Notes: generated by a model not told the origin, from the letters alone. 64,000 nt of DNA from Cordilura impudica (GCA_963682025.1 OY821518.1:233183192-233247191), one strand, 5' to 3'. Shown: positions 9,722-22,480, counted from the first letter of the stretch. Translations and numbers: made by a program.

Positions 9722-11097
9722 TATTTCTGTATTGGCGTGTGTCCGCAGGGATCCATCTTGCTGATGCTGATGGTTGCATACAATGTGTGCGCATTTGCGG
9801 ATGACTTGCTCGTCCTTATCGAAGGCCAGTCTCGTGCTGAGCTGGAGAGAAGTGGGGAGGAAGCCATGCAGATTGTCTGCGATTGGAGTAGAGGAGTAGG
9901 TGTAGATGTTACAATGGACAAAACTGTGATGATCGTGCTGAAAGGCAAGTTATCGCTAAATCGACCTCTTATTGTTAGGGCCAATGACGTTGGCCTTAAG
10001 TATGCGACTGAGTTGAAGTACTTGGGGATAACAATGCGTGAGCGTATGAACTTCTTGGTTCATTTCGAGCATGTTAAGGCGAAATTGACTGGTGTGGTGG
10101 GATGTGTCCGGCGTATTCTTAGGAATGAGAGTGGGGCCTGAGCAGGCATTCTAAGCAGACCATTTACCGTGGTCTGTTTGTTGCTTGCGCAACATATGGT
10201 TCCTCGGTGTGGTCCAGCGTGGTCACGACTGCTAGAGGAAAGCTGAAAATCATGTCGTGTCAACGGGTAGTCTTGCTAGCTTGTGTGCCATGTTGTCGTA
10301 AGGTCTCCACGGAGGCCTACAGGTGTTGGTAAGTGTAGCCCCTCTTGACTTGGAACTGATATGTAAAAGTATTGCCTACAGGATCAAGAGAGGACAGCTA
10401 TTGTTGCAAGACGATTGGGTGACTAACGAGGACATTAGAGGGAAGAGCTCGACGGAGTGCAAGGCACTCTTAAACGAGTGCGTTTTCTCCAGATGGCAAG
10501 ATAGGTGGGACGGTAGTGACAACGGACGTGTTACATACGCCTTCATTCGCGATGTGACGTTCGTGGCGAAGCATCCAGATTTTGGTTTCAGCTTGAGTAT
10601 GGGCTTTTTGCTTACGTGTCACGAGTCATTTAATTCATTTTTGCATAGAAGAGCCTTGGCTGATACGAGTGTGACTGTGAACCTTTTGCCGAGGACTGGT
10701 TTCATATTTTGTGCATAAGCGCTTTTTACTCGGACATACGGGACCTGGATTCTCTAGGTGTTGTAGTTGCAGACAATGGTTGTGATGTAAGTCGTTTGCT
10801 GGCGAATGGTGAGAGAATGCGTTGTATGAATGAGTTTGCGTTTGAAGTTTTCAAAAGAAGACGTCTACGAAGGGATTGATCGCACACGCATGTTTACATC
10901 CACAGGATGTAGAGGCGTGTAAGGTATGCCTCGACTCCCCACCAAGGAGTGGGATTTGTTTCCCTAATGCACAAATCTTGCATTGGTACCAGAGTGTAGT
11001 TTAACTACAGAATGGGGCGGTGGTTGGCGCATATTCCGATCCAGTGTTCAAAGCACCGTGAGATTATGTCAACGAGACAGGTACTCACGTAAAACAC
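9722..11097 (+). pseudogene. R1-like non-LTR retrotransposon, 5'-truncated and decayed
   Basis: The fragment starts inside the reverse transcriptase at PQGSI (about 9740) and continues through the catalytic FADD (about 9795), LKYLGITM (about 10015) and a C-terminal domain with LLQDDWVTNEDIRG, RWQDRWD and VTYAFIRDV (10390-10560). A last stretch, FYSDIRDLDSLG to RRRLRRD (10725-10877), is in a shifted frame. Several frameshifts are needed, so it is dead. About 220 bp of 3' untranslated sequence follow, ending near CACGTAAAAC (about 11095). The same tail closes the insertion at 42652-43681. The C-terminal blocks are those I associate with R1-clade elements of flies. GC content is higher than in the surrounding DNA. 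Confidence 0.75.
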
Positions 11098-11149
11098 AGG
11101 AATTATAATTTACGCAAAAATATCATGTATCTGATTTGTGATCCGCAAG

Positions 11150-13140
11150 TTCAATCCATGTCATAGGTGTATAGTGAATAGTGAAATCGTTGTTGCTGGC
11201 GGTTTTAACATCTATAACTCTACATGGCTTCACCATTCGAGTCAAACAGCTCCCGAACGCCGTTACGTTAAGCTTTTCGCGGCGCATTGAAGGGCAACGG
11301 CAAAATACTCTCGACCTTTTTCTCACTTCACACCCTAATAAGTATGAAGTGAAAATATTTGCACCTCTCGCTAATTCGGATCACTGCACCATTTCCGCAT
11401 CCTTACGAAAAGGCTCGTTGGGCTGAGCTTAACGATTTTTTCAAGCATTTCCTGGATAAAAATGTTGATGCTGCTGCGAAAATGGTGGAAAAAATAATAG
11501 TGCTTGGTATGCGATTATTCATTAAATGAAAGCATATTTTGGCTAAACCAAATCAAAAATTGTGGTTTAACCGGACCTGCAGATATGCAGTCAGATCCAC
11601 AGAGGAAGCATTCAGATGTTGGCGTGAAAATAAACATTCCGCCACTGAACCACAACGCAAACATCACTGGTGCTGAAACAGTGCTCTTCGACACTAGCTA
11701 ACCTTTTCTGCGTTTCGTACCGTGCGGGAGTCTTTTCCTCTTACTGGAAAGTTGCCAATGTCCAACCAATCCCTAAAAAGGGTGCGGTTAATAACCCTGA
11801 AAATTACCGTCCAATTGCAATCTGCTCTGCGCTATCCTGGTGATGGAGAGCATGATCAATTTCCACCTTGTGAACTACATAGAGGCCAACTCACTTCTTA
11901 ATGATCGACAGTAGGCTTCCATAGAAATCGATCCACGGGACACCTGTTACCTCTACTTTCTGAGCGCTGGAGTCGATCCATTCGCAATTTTGGCGAAAGC
12001 AAAGTGGTTGCTCTAGATATTTCCAAGGCATTCGATCGTGTGTGGCACGGTGCATTGATATCAAAGCTTATTGCATTTGGGATCGGTAATGACTTCTCTC
12101 GATTTATATCGAGTTTTTTCAGAGACCGAACAATACGTGTTGTTATTGATGGGGTCTCATCTAATGAGTTTCAGTTTAATTCAGGGGTACCCAAGGTTCC
12201 GTTCTTTCTCCTTCTCTTTTCCTTATCTTTCTGAACGACCTTCTTGGTCAAACTTTTAATTCTATTTACTCTTTCGCAGATGACAGCAGTATTTGTCATT
12301 CATTTTCCTTTAATTGTAGACCAAGCCTCTTGGAGGTTGGGGGCAAAAGGCAGACAATGAATGACACACTCAATCAAGACCTGTTAACAATCTCCGAGTG
12401 GTGTAAAGCGAATAGGGTTGATTTTAATGCGCTGAAGACTCAATGTTGTATGTTGACCCATAGGGCCATGGATTCAACAATGTCATCTGTATATATGGGT
12501 GGTATAGGTATTGAGGAGTCGGATACTCTTGATCTTCTAGGCATGAGAATTCAATGTGATGTTCGTTGGAACGAGCATATTTTTCAAGTGTCTTGGTTTT
12601 CTAAAACGATGTAAAAATTACTTCACTCCTTACATCCGACCGAAAATGGAATACAACTCCCATATATGGGCAGGAGCTTCAAAGTCTATATTGGAGCTAC
12701 TGGACCGTGTCCAAAGAGGGCGTTGGCGCTCATCAATGACATTAGGGTATCCAACTCTATTGGTTCATTGGAACATCGTCGGAATGTGGATTGTGTATCA
12801 CTGTTCTATATATATTACCATGGGAAATGTTCTTCTGAGATTAACGAACTTATTCCAAGTGCCCGAGTTTCGGTTCGCTCTACCCGCTTCTCTAGTAGAT
12901 CACGTCCGTTTGTAGTCCATTATCCAGTTTACCGCACAACGCATTACAGAGAGAATTCGTTTATCAGTCGAACTAGCCGTATGTGCAAAAAACTCCCCGC
13001 ATATGTCTTTCCTGACAGTTATAATCTAATAAAATTTAAGTCAAATATCCACAAACACTACTCCCTCTTTCCTCCTCCCCACAACCTACTTTCCTGAAAT
13101 CAACACAATGCACTGCATTTGTAGGGGGCGTCCCCGGAGT
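11150..13140 (+). pseudogene. Second decayed non-LTR retrotransposon (Jockey/CR1-like)
   Basis: Endonuclease remnants lie at 11180-11430 (NTLDLFLTSHPNKYEVKIF, then SDHCTIS). RT remnants follow: PIPKKGAVNNPENYRPIA (about 11765-11820), ALDISKAFDRVWHGALISKL (12007-12070), FADDSS (about 12275), then the thumb and C-terminal domain with YIRPKMEYNSHIWAGAS (12630-12685), LALINDIRVSNSIGSLEHRR and PHNLLS at 13080-13097. Frame changes occur at least at 11700-12000, 12210-12260, 12590 and 12700. The region 11430-11760 is largely scrambled. Clade is uncertain. Confidence 0.7.
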
Positions 13141-14031
13141 GTTGGTTAATATAAAAAAAATGGCAGCGTTTTACTACCGCCTTTGTACCAGGTCAATAGA
13201 AAACTTTCGCAAAGAAAAGAAATTAGGGTTTTTCAATTGTAGGGATTATCTTTTTTCTGCTTTGATGGTGCGCTAAATGTCCACAAACAAAATAAAACCA
13301 ATCTCTTAATTTGCATACAAACTCCGTCATTCTTGGTCTCAGCTCAATTATTATTGATTTTTTTCTATTTACTTTATTTTAGTTCTAGTAAAAATCACAC
13401 GCGGTATGTACGTTAGAGGTGGCTGGATGCGAGAACTCAGTGTGCCAGCTACAGTTATTTTAGATGAGTTTAATTAATTCCAAATATTTTGCTGTTACCG
13501 GTGCAATTTTGCGAATTAAGCGTAAAGAGCTTTGTTTACAAAATTTAGTTTCTTTGATGACTTTGGTTATCCCCACTGAAATTTGCCGACAAAAAATTTT
13601 GAAGAATATTTTAATCCTTAAATGTTTTTTCTGAATGGACTTTTTTTGATTTTCTCAAAAAAAGGGTCAGCTTGACCCTTAAAGAGAGGAGACCTTGCAC
13701 AATAATGGTCTTCATAAAATTCGACGATATAACTCCTCTGATAATATGAATTCTCTCAGACAGTAACTTCCAACACTTTTTTCATTTAGTATAATGCTCC
13801 CTTCGACCAAAAAATGAGAACTTTGACCTACTGTAGAACAAAAACTCAGACCAGCTGGAATATAAGTTTGGTTCACAAAAATAATCTATTTCTATTCAGC
13901 ATGCCCTTTCAGAATTATATGGTCACTATTCTGTTTCAATCAAAAAGTCTTACTTAGTTGGACATTGTTATAATTGACTTTATTGACTATTGAATAAGGA
14001 AAGTCATCAAAATAAGACTACGTATTAATTC
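13141..14031. other. Intergenic/intronic stretch without a recognisable gene
   Basis: AT-rich unique-looking sequence with only short frames. The one local structure is a near-palindrome AAGGGTCAGCTTGACCCTT (13663-13681). I see no RNA gene or coding exon. Confidence 0.4.
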
Positions 14032-14326
14032 TTTTTTTTTTGTACGTTTATTTATTCACAATTTTGAAATTCTTAAACTATAATAAACACTAGTTATAAA
14101 GAAAGTTATATATACAAATATACAAAGTCCCAGAAACGAGCTCTTTAGTATTTTGAATAAAAGAATAGGTATTGATTTACAATAATAGTATTTTTATTTT
14201 GTATACACAAATACACAGCAAATATAAATTTATTTTGTAATGAAAATTTTTTTTTAAAAACATTACTTGTATCTTGGCAGAAGGATAAAACTAAGGTCTA
14301 AATGTTAAAAGAAAAATTTTAGTTAA

Positions 14327-15492
14327 TTATTCATGTAGCCACCAAAATTTTTTGGCTTTTGATCTTTGCAGTATGTGAACTTCTTTGTTAGATATACTTG
14401 TGTCATACCTGATATTATTATTTGGAGAATTACAATCAATTGCTTTGATATTGGCCCGTCTGAAATTATGATATAAAATAGGAATGCCATTTTCATCCTG
14501 AATTATATTTAACTTATCTAAGTATAAAAATGCCTCGGGTGGCACAAAACCTTTTTCTAAAGTATTTATTATATAAATATCATTTGCATAGTACGGTGCC
14601 ATTATTAGATTATTTTCAATGCACGATGTGCACTTTAAAATATTATTCCTGCTTAGATTAATTATAAAGTTATCTATTCTAATTATATTAGATGAATTAT
14701 ATAGTTTTTTATTTGAAACGTATTTTACATAATTACTATGTGACGATCTAAATAATGACGTACAAGCCCTTAAACATTTCCTTTCGAAGACTCGTATTTT
14801 TTTCCATGGAAGAAGGTGAGATATTGAACCAAATTGGGCATCCATATATGAGGATTGGTCTGATAAGTGATTGGTACATAATTATTCTTATCTTAGATTT
14901 TATATGTTTAGAATAAAATAAGGATTTATATACAAAAAATGCCTTTCGTGCTTTCATAGTTATTTCGTTTACATGAGTATTGAAGTATAAGAATTTGTCT
15001 AAGTGAATGCCTAAGTATTTGACTACTTGTTTATTGGGTATGTTGGTGTTAGTTAAATTCGGTTTAATTCCAAAATATTTCCAGTTTATTTTTATATTGT
15101 TGTTACATTTATCGACAGAGGGCCTGAATAAAATCGTTTCACATTTTTGTGCATTTATTTTCATGTTCCAGTCAACTGAAAATTGTTATACTGTGTTAAA
15201 AGATTATTGTAAGTTTGTATTCATTTTATCGGCGTGGTATATGACAATATCAAATGTATATGACAATGCAAATGTTATAATGTTTTCTGTTTTGTTAAGC
15301 AGATCTAGAATAAAAAGATTAAATAAAATGGGAGAGTTTACAGTACCTTGTTGTAGGCCATTAATGATTTTGAAGGTTCTATTACTTTTATAGTTCTGGT
15401 GAAATACTATAACGGATTTTTCGCTAATCATATTATAAATGAGTATTATTTGATGTATTAGAAACTGAAATTCAAGTAATTTGAATATTAAA
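14327..15492 (-). pseudogene. Jockey ORF2, C-terminal half (RT palm/thumb to end)
   Basis: Reading leftward from the insertion boundary: GLIFKLLEFQF (15492-15460), then MISEKSVIVF, NGLQQGTVNSPILFNLFILD (around 15345), a degenerate replacement for the YADD loop (reading TFDIVIYHAD), QVVKYLGIHLDKF (about 15020) and YQSLIRPILIYGCPIWF. The C-terminal domain with FERKCLRACTSLFR (14795-14755) runs to a stop at 14327-14329. At least two frame breaks occur (about 15190 and 14800). It is the direct continuation of the RT N-terminal half at 18771-19925. Confidence 0.8.
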
Positions 15493-15849
15493 CCTGTACC
15501 CGTGTTCCGTATTTTATGTGAAAAGTTCTCACATCGAAAAAGTATGAAACAAAAAATTCCACTGTTTCTCGATTTGTGAGTAAAAACTGTGTCTGTATCT
15601 TAATGTGAAAAGTTACAACACTGGTTACGTTGTTATTGGAATATTCCAAGTCAGCTGTCAAAAAATAAAAACAAACAAAGCAAATACAAGTAAACATAAA
15701 ATTATACGTATAAAAATTTAAGAACTTGAAACAATTTAAATTTAAATTTGTGAAAAATGTTCAATATATTTCTATTAACTGATACGATAATGATGATATG
15801 ATAACTGAATGATAACACGCTGCCTTTTTTATGCAAGAATATTTTTAAT

Positions 15850-16590
15850 GAGGGGGCTAAAAGTTTACTATGGTTAAATTATGCTCGTTTGCAGTTTTTG
15901 AAAGCGTTTCGTATTATTCCCTACTCATATATCGAAACGGTCTTATCAAAACCGTAAGTACTTTGCTAAAAGTTTCGAAAAACTTTTAAGAAACATGTTA
16001 TCTTATAGAGAATTAAATTTTAATACCTTCCGAAGAATACATTGCCTTATTAACCGAATGTTTGTCGGAGCAAACTGTTGTGGTCGATTATGAACGTCAT
16101 TATTCCGTGGGCTTAGATATAGAAATATTAAAGCAAGCTTGCAGTTATTTGTGAGTATGCATTATAAATTTTAAAAAATCATATCTAAATATATTTGTTT
16201 TCTAGAGATTCTATTAAAGCCAACGTTATAGTACAAGGTTATAAAAATGCTACGATGGAAACCATAAATGATTTACAAAATCTAATAACACATCAAGTAA
16301 TTATTGATACGAATGCTAAGACCATCAAAACGGATCCTAAAATTGAGCTGAAAGAAAAGGTTACAAAAAAAAAACACTAAAAACCCTGCGAAGAGAGATG
16401 TTGAGTTAGAAAATGCTATGATATTGGATTGGGCACTGGTTTTATTAGATGGCTTTCATCTCGGTGTGCTTCTAGTGAAGAAGCTATAGCGGCGGTATTG
16501 GAACACAATTTGACACCTGATTTAGATCAAATGTGAAAAATCCAGAAGACGCAAGAGCTCGTTATGAAGCTGTCTGAAACTTTAATAAAA
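15850..16590 (+). pseudogene. Captured fragment of a cellular gene, ASCC2-like (CUE-domain protein)
   Basis: Three exon-like pieces are separated by two introns of 55 nt each: 15954-16008 (GTAAGT...TATAG) and 16151-16205 (GTGAGT...TCTAG). Exon translations include LLWLNYARLQFLKAFRIIPY (15863-15922), EYIALLTECLSEQTVVVDYE (16035-16094), YERHYSVGLDIEILKQAC and, after splicing, DSIKANVIVQGYKN. The last part, in shifted frames, reads GTGFIRW, SSEEAIAAVLEHNLTPDLDQ and NPEDARARYEAV. That resembles the CUE domain and downstream segment of activating signal cointegrator complex subunit 2, a ubiquitin-binding factor in ribosome and DNA-alkylation quality control. Frameshifts (near 16018, 16375, 16535) and an A-rich replacement show it is dead. 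Retained introns mean DNA-level capture, not retroposition. The ASCC2 name is from memory of the domain pattern. Confidence 0.5.
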
Positions 16591-16594
16591 TTAT

Positions 16595-16705
16595 TTAAAA
16601 AGTGCATATAAGTACTTAAAAAGTACATATATAAGTGCCAAAAAAGTGCATATATAAGTACTTAAAAAGTGCATATGTAAGTACTTAAAAAGTGCCCATA
16701 TAAGT
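16595..16705 (+). repeat. Short tandem repeat, AAAAAGTGCATATATAAGTACTT unit
   Basis: About four and a half imperfect copies of a 22-27-bp unit containing AAAAAGTGCATATAAGTACT follow directly after the captured gene fragment. No coding potential. Confidence 0.75.
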
Positions 16706-18524
16706 GAATATTGTCTCAGAATGATTTTTCTTTATCCTTATCATCATAGTCCGATATTGTTACAGTTTCAGTATCATTCAAGTTTAAGGTGTGTGGTGGT
16801 ATCAACGCTATGGTATTAAAGCTATTAATCGCTTCAGATAGTCAGTTGATTGATTAATAAAAACATAAATTAAATGTTAAATTAATAATGCAATTGTTTA
16901 ACTTAAAAAAATTGATTAGTTAAAAAAACATTTTATTAATTGATAAAACAATTAATTGGTTAATTAAAAAACCAAACAATTTATAAATAAAAAGCCATTA
17001 GAGTTAAATTATAATGATTGATTTGTTAAAAAATTAATTTATTCATTAAATATTAATTCGATTAATTAAAATACAAATAATTAAATAAGTTAATAAATTT
17101 ATACTTTTAAATAAATAATAATAACTTAATTAAACAATTAGCAATTAACAATTAACTTAATAAACAATTAATTTAAAATCAACCATTTTTAAGTCATTTG
17201 AGCCCAAAAGGCCCCCACTGAATTTTGGTTGATTTTTTTATTAATTAATCAACTGATTATCTGATTTATAAATTAATTTTTAATCAATCAACTGATTATC
17301 TGATTAATAAATTAATTTATTCCTTTATTATACTGTCGAACATGTTCGTGGGCATTGTAAAAGTACTAAGTCAGTATGGAAAATCCTCCAAAAAAGTTCT
17401 CCCCTCCCAGAATGGCTGTTATACTATTTAAAAAAAATGGAAGCAGGTAAAACTTTATTGATTCAAATAATCAATTGATTGTTTAATTAAAAAAACAATT
17501 TAATTTAAACATTGAGTTTTATTATAAACTTAATAATTTAATTTAAATAATAATCTATTAATGAAATAAGGATTAATTAAAATCAATATATTTTCAATAA
17601 TTCAAAAATTAAATTATATATCAAGAAAACATGTTAATTAATTTTACCCCGCGTAAAGAACCTATGGATCACATAGAAATAATTTTTAACTTTAGGAAAT
17701 TATATTTTTATAGTATAATATACTAATATAATATGCTATATTATACAGTTTATACAGTTTTGTTTAAACTTTTACGTATATGTGAATTTACAAAATTAGC
17801 TTATTAATGAAATAAATAAATACATAAATTTATTAATAATATTAGATAATACTAAAATTAATCATTTATTTAAACAATTTATCATTTTATTAATAAATTT
17901 ATTCATTAAATATTTTTTTTAAACAAATTTTATTTATTTTTTCAGCTTTTTGTAGTAGAAATGTAGTAAAAGGGAAAAGGCTTACTTCTGCCTTAAATTA
18001 ATTACTACTTTTACGATTTTTTTTAGTTCTTGAATTACTATTTTTTTTTTGTTATTAAAATTATTCAACATTTACTACAAAATCGTTCGAACAACTAAAA
18101 AAATAAATACATATTTTCAAAATTGATACAATAAAATTTGTGATTGTAACAAAACTTTTAATACACATTCGCTTTGTCTGTTTTGCTTTTATTATCTGTT
18201 AGGAAAAGATCAAGAATCAGCCTTAAAAAGGATCAGTTTAAGTGTGATCCGTTCAATCATACAAAATGTCCTCTGGCAAATTCCAAATTGGAAGACATGT
18301 AGTCCACAAGCTTTTTTTTGAATTTGGGAAATTCGTTGCACTTTCTGAATAATTGCAAAAAAAAAAAAAAATTTAAATGTAAATACTAAAAGTAAAATAT
18401 AAATAAAAAATCAATATATTTTTTACCTTTTCTCCAATATTCGATGTCATCTTATATATATATATATTTTTTTTTTTTTTAAAGCAACTGAATTTAAAAA
18501 CTTATCTCGCATAGATTTGAGTTG
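16706..18524. other. Extremely AT-rich interior of the inverted-repeat element
   Basis: The sequence is dominated by TTAATTAA/ATTAATT words without a long frame. A local direct duplication, AATCAACTGATTATCTGATT, occurs at about 17247 and 17284. A (TA)n tract followed by T-runs lies at 18453-18480. I see no gene. Confidence 0.5.
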
Positions 18525-18770
18525 TGAGTGAATTTGACAGTTCAATTTCAAATCTTTTCACATGCCTACTTTACAGAAACACTTTTTTCTCATTTTTCCA
18601 ATAAATGTGAGAAAAAACGTTACGTGACAGATAGTTCTCACAAAATAAAGTTACAGAACCAGTCGAATGCGAGAAACAATATTTTGTGTCAGTTCGCAAC
18701 GTTTTTGTTTCATTTTTATACGTTCCATGTGAAAACTTTCCGATGTGAGAGTTACAGAACATAGCTACTG

Positions 18771-19925
18771 GTATCCATATGTTGTCAAAGGCTTTTTTCA
18801 TATCTATTAAACAAGCTCCAGTGCATAGTTTCTTGTTCCAATTCCAATTAATATTGGAAGTGAGTAATTGTATTGCGTTTGTAGTTGAATGCTTGTATTT
18901 AAATCCAAACTGTTTTTCATTTATCAATCCTGTATCATTACAGAATTTGTTTATATTATTGTTAATACACATTTCAAATACTTTGCTTATATTTGGAAGT
19001 AAACTTATTGCACGAAGATTTTGTGGATTACTCGTATCTTTGTTTTTTTTTTTTTTTTTTTTTGCTAAAAGAACAACTTTAGCTTTTTTCCATTTTTGGG
19101 GGAAATATAAATTATTTATCATGTTATTAACTACAATATTCGAAAATCATTATTTCTGGAATATTCTTTAATACTAGATTCGGTATTGTGTCAATTCCTG
19201 ACGATAATTTACCTTTTAAACGGGAGAAAATATATATTATTTTTTCCCTCGTTATGAAATAGTCACCAGCTTGTCTTTCATTTAGATTATTGGAATTTTT
19301 TTCTGCGTTGAAATGCATTATAGTGGTTTGGTTATTTTCAAAATTTGTTTTTCTTTCCTAGAACTTGTTAAAAGCTTCATCAACTTGTAGTTGTGTACTA
19401 TTAGTATGAATTATCTGTTTGCTAGCATGAACTGACTCCAAAAATGATCCAATAGCATCTAACATTTGATCTTGATCTCGTATAATATAATTATTTAAAC
19501 TTTCTTTTTCTAAATTTCTTGAGTCTATTTCCACATTATTAAGTAAATATTCTAAATATTGTAGAATTTTTATGTTCTGAAGAATTAAAGGGCTAAACTT
19601 TTTAAAAGTTTCCTTATTTTCTTTAAACATATTTTTCGAATTTTTAGGGTTTATTTTTGTTAATTTTTCTTGTACGTATTTGTTTAAAACGTTAGTGACA
19701 TTTTCCTTTAAAAGGTTTTTAAATAGTTTCAGTTTAGCTTCAAGTGTATTCAGTGCGGGTTCTGTTAAGGTATGCTCTAGTCTATTGTGCTTTTTAATTA
19801 TTGTAAGTACTTTATTTTTTTCTGCGTGCAGCTTTTTTATAATTGGGCTGTTTATTTTATGAAAAGGGTCTATTAAAGAATTAATATTAATATGAATAAT
19901 TTTTAAATTTTTTGATATCTGCCAT
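18771..19925 (-). pseudogene. Jockey ORF2, N-terminal half with endonuclease deletion
   Basis: From the start near 19925 the reading frame gives KIIHININSLI, the usual opening of an APE-type endonuclease, and then jumps directly to a linker (DPFHKINSPIIKKL, about 19880). The roughly 200-residue body of the endonuclease is absent. Linker and RT follow: IYIFSRLKGKLSSGIDTIPN (about 19240-19180), FPQKWKKAKVVLLAKK (19105-19060), LRAISLLPNISKVFE, GFKYKHSTTNAI and LIDMKKAFDNIW (18805-18770). Frame breaks are at least near 19365 and 19125. Most of the missing domain looks like an internal deletion near 19880. Confidence 0.75.
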
Positions 19926-20470
19926 TTTTACACTCCTACCATAGAAAAAATAGCATCTATACGAGAGGCTTGTACGTTTAATTGTTTATGTAGGCTGACT
20001 ATTTGGTTATTTAGATTCATTATCATGTTTTTTAGTTCTAATATGAAAGAGTTATTTAAAGTATCGTTGTTATTATTAACATTTACATTATTATTTCCTT
20101 TTAATACATTAGCGAAGCTAGTTTCTGGGTTATAAAATGAATTCAAATTATTATTGTTATTTTCTAATAATATTTTCTTCTTAGCTCTAAGTTTCTGTTG
20201 AAGTTGTTTATATATTTTGCAGCATTTGTATGAGGCTGGATGAACATATTTGTTGCAAAGAACGCAGTACAACTTCTCTTTTCCGATTTCTGGTACATTT
20301 ATTATGACACATTCTCCTCTTTCATGATCGTTATTGCATTTAACGCATTTCCTTGGAAGATAGCAGTTTGCTGCGCTGTGAAAAAATCCTTGGCTGTTAC
20401 GGCACTGGGGAATCTCTGGGTGTTTTACCTGCTCCCATTTTACGCAACGCTATAGAAGGGCTTTTATTTT

Positions 20471-21258
20471 TATACCCTACACCACTATGTGGTTTGGGTA
20501 TAATGACTTTGTGCTGCTGTTTGTAACAACCAAAAATATTTGACCTACGCCCATCTTCAATTATACCGATCCAATCAGAATCACTATCTGATTCGATTTA
20601 ACGATGTCCGTCCGTCCGTCCGTCCGTTCGTCTGTGTGTCCATGTAAAGTTTGTAATCAAACTGCAGGTCGCAAATATGAATATATTTTGATGAAATTTG
20701 GTATATGAGCTTCTATCGGCCATGGGATGAACGCTGTTGAAATTGGTGAGAATCGGTATATGTTCAGACCTAGCCCCCATACAAATTACCCATATGAAAT
20801 CGACATAAATAGCCATAAGATCCAAATTGTCATATAGATCTTACTCAAATTGGGTTTGTATGCGTTCATTACATCCACTAATGAGTAGTCCAAAAATGAT
20901 CCCTTTGACCCCATATGGAGCTGCTTCCCGATCTTCACTTAAATCTATTAAAAAACAAAAATATTGCACTGATTCTTCTCAAATTTTGTTTCTACATATT
21001 TTTGCAAAATACAAGAGACTTTACCAAACATGATCAGGATCGGTCCATTATTGGACCTAGTCCCTTTATAGATATAGCATCCGATATGAAGTTTTTCATA
21101 TCTGCAGCCAAAAAAATTAATAAAAATCCCACTCAAATTTGGTTTTTGCTTATTCTCAATGTCCAGTTAGTTGGGCCTAAGAGATAGGGTTTCTAAACGC
21201 ATTGTATAAGGTATCGTATAGTCGGTCTAGACCGACTATAATTTTCTTACTTGTTTTT
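20471..21258 (+). mobile_element. HINE/DINE-1-like non-autonomous element A
   Basis: Begins TATACCCTACACCACTATG and ends with the perfect palindrome TATAGTCGGTCTAGACCGAC (21217-21240) followed by TTTTCTTACTTGTTTTT. A (GTCC)n/(GTCT)n microsatellite lies at 20606-20640. Short palindrome near the 3' end, internal tetranucleotide microsatellite and insertion between Ts are the structure of Helentron-associated elements (HINE, including Drosophila DINE-1). Its removal joins NVNQLK to IKALL in Jockey ORF1. Confidence 0.75.
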
Positions 21259-21665
21259 AGTTGATTTACATTGCTTTCTGGTGTAATTTGTACCAGAAAT
21301 ATTGGTAGACTATAACCATTTTTAATAGAATTTTTCGTTGTAAATTGACTTACTTTCATAAACTTCAATTCATCAGTTTGAAATTGGTACAATTCATTCA
21401 GAATATCATCAGCTTTTATATTTGCATCAAGACCTTTTAGTAAATTGGTTTTGGATTTCATTCCTTTTGGTGTAAGTGTAAAGAAGTTTGCTTTTGTTTT
21501 TAATAAGTAAGTTTTAACTATTAAAAAATCATCTAATGAATTCATAAACAAAGATTTTTTATTTATAAATTCTTTAATTTTAAAGTCTTTTATTTTTAAA
21601 GCATTTTTGATAAATTCAATTAATTCTTTAATTTCTATGTCTACGATATTTATAGGAGGAATTTT

Positions 21666-22480
21666 TATACCCTATAACACTATGTGGTTTGGGTATAATG
21701 ACTTTGTGATGCTGTTTGTAACTACCAAAAATATTTGACCTAGACCCATCTTTAATTATACCGATCGAATCAGAATCACTATCGGATTCGATTTAACAAT
21801 GTCCGTCCGTCCGTTCGTCTGTCCGTCCGTTCGTCTGTGTGTCCATGTAAAGTTTGTAATCAAACTGCAGGTCGCAAATATGAATATATTTTGATGAAGT
21901 TTGGCATGTAAGCTTTTATCGGCCATGGGATGAACGGTATTGAAATTGGTGAGAATCGGTCCATGTTCAGACCTAGCCCCCATACAAATGACCCCTATGA
22001 AATCGACTTAAATTGCCATAAGATCCAAATTATCATATAAATCTTAGTCAAATTGAGTTTGTATGTGTTTATTACATCCATTAATCAGTAGTCCAAAAAT
22101 GATCCCTATGGCACAACTCTTAGCCATAGACCCCATATAGAGCTGCTACCCGATCTTCACTTAAACCTATCAAAAAACAAAAATATTGCACTAATTCTTC
22201 TCAAATTTTGTTTGTATATATTTTTGCAAAATACAAGAGACCTTACCAAACATGGTCAGGATCGGTCCATTTTTGGGCCTAGTCCCCATATAGATATAGC
22301 ATTCGATATGAACTTTTTCATATCTGCAGCCGAAAAAATTAATAAAAATGCCACTCAAATTTGGTTTATGCTTATTTTCTATGTCCAGTTAGTTGGGCCT
22401 ATGGGGTAGGGTCTCTAAACGCATGGTATAGAGTATCCTATAGTCGGTCTAGACCGACTATAATTTTCTTACTTATTTTG
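21666..22480 (+). mobile_element. HINE/DINE-1-like non-autonomous element B
   Basis: Same family and orientation as element A: TATACCCTATAACACTATG start, GTCCGTCCGTTCGTCTGTCC microsatellite (21800-21840), the same 3' palindrome (about 22437-22462) and TTTTCTTACTTATTTTG at the end. It interrupts the same Jockey ORF1 about 400 bp from element A. The two copies differ by scattered substitutions and by a segment missing from A near 20890 (present in B at about 22110-22130). Confidence 0.75.

Larger units (their letters stand above)
15497..18767. mobile_element. 3.27-kb inverted-repeat element carrying a captured cellular gene
   Basis: The element sits in the Jockey RT frame. With it and one CTG removed, the minus strand reads ...FDNIWIP|GLIFKLL... 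without a break, which fixes both ends. The flanking direct repeat CTG is at 15494-15496 and 18768-18770. The ends are inverted repeats: TACCCGTGTTCCGTA on the left against TAGCTATGTTCTGTA on the right, followed by shared blocks (GTGAAAAGTTCTCACATCG, ATGAAACAAAAA, TGTTTCTCG) over about 120 bp. No transposase was recognised inside, so it is probably non-autonomous. A 3-bp duplication does not settle the superfamily. Confidence 0.7.

Noticed and set aside
16195..16380. 61-codon ORF starting at 16195
   Set aside because: Its first codons lie inside the predicted 55-nt intron (16151-16205); only the part after 16206 is exon-like.
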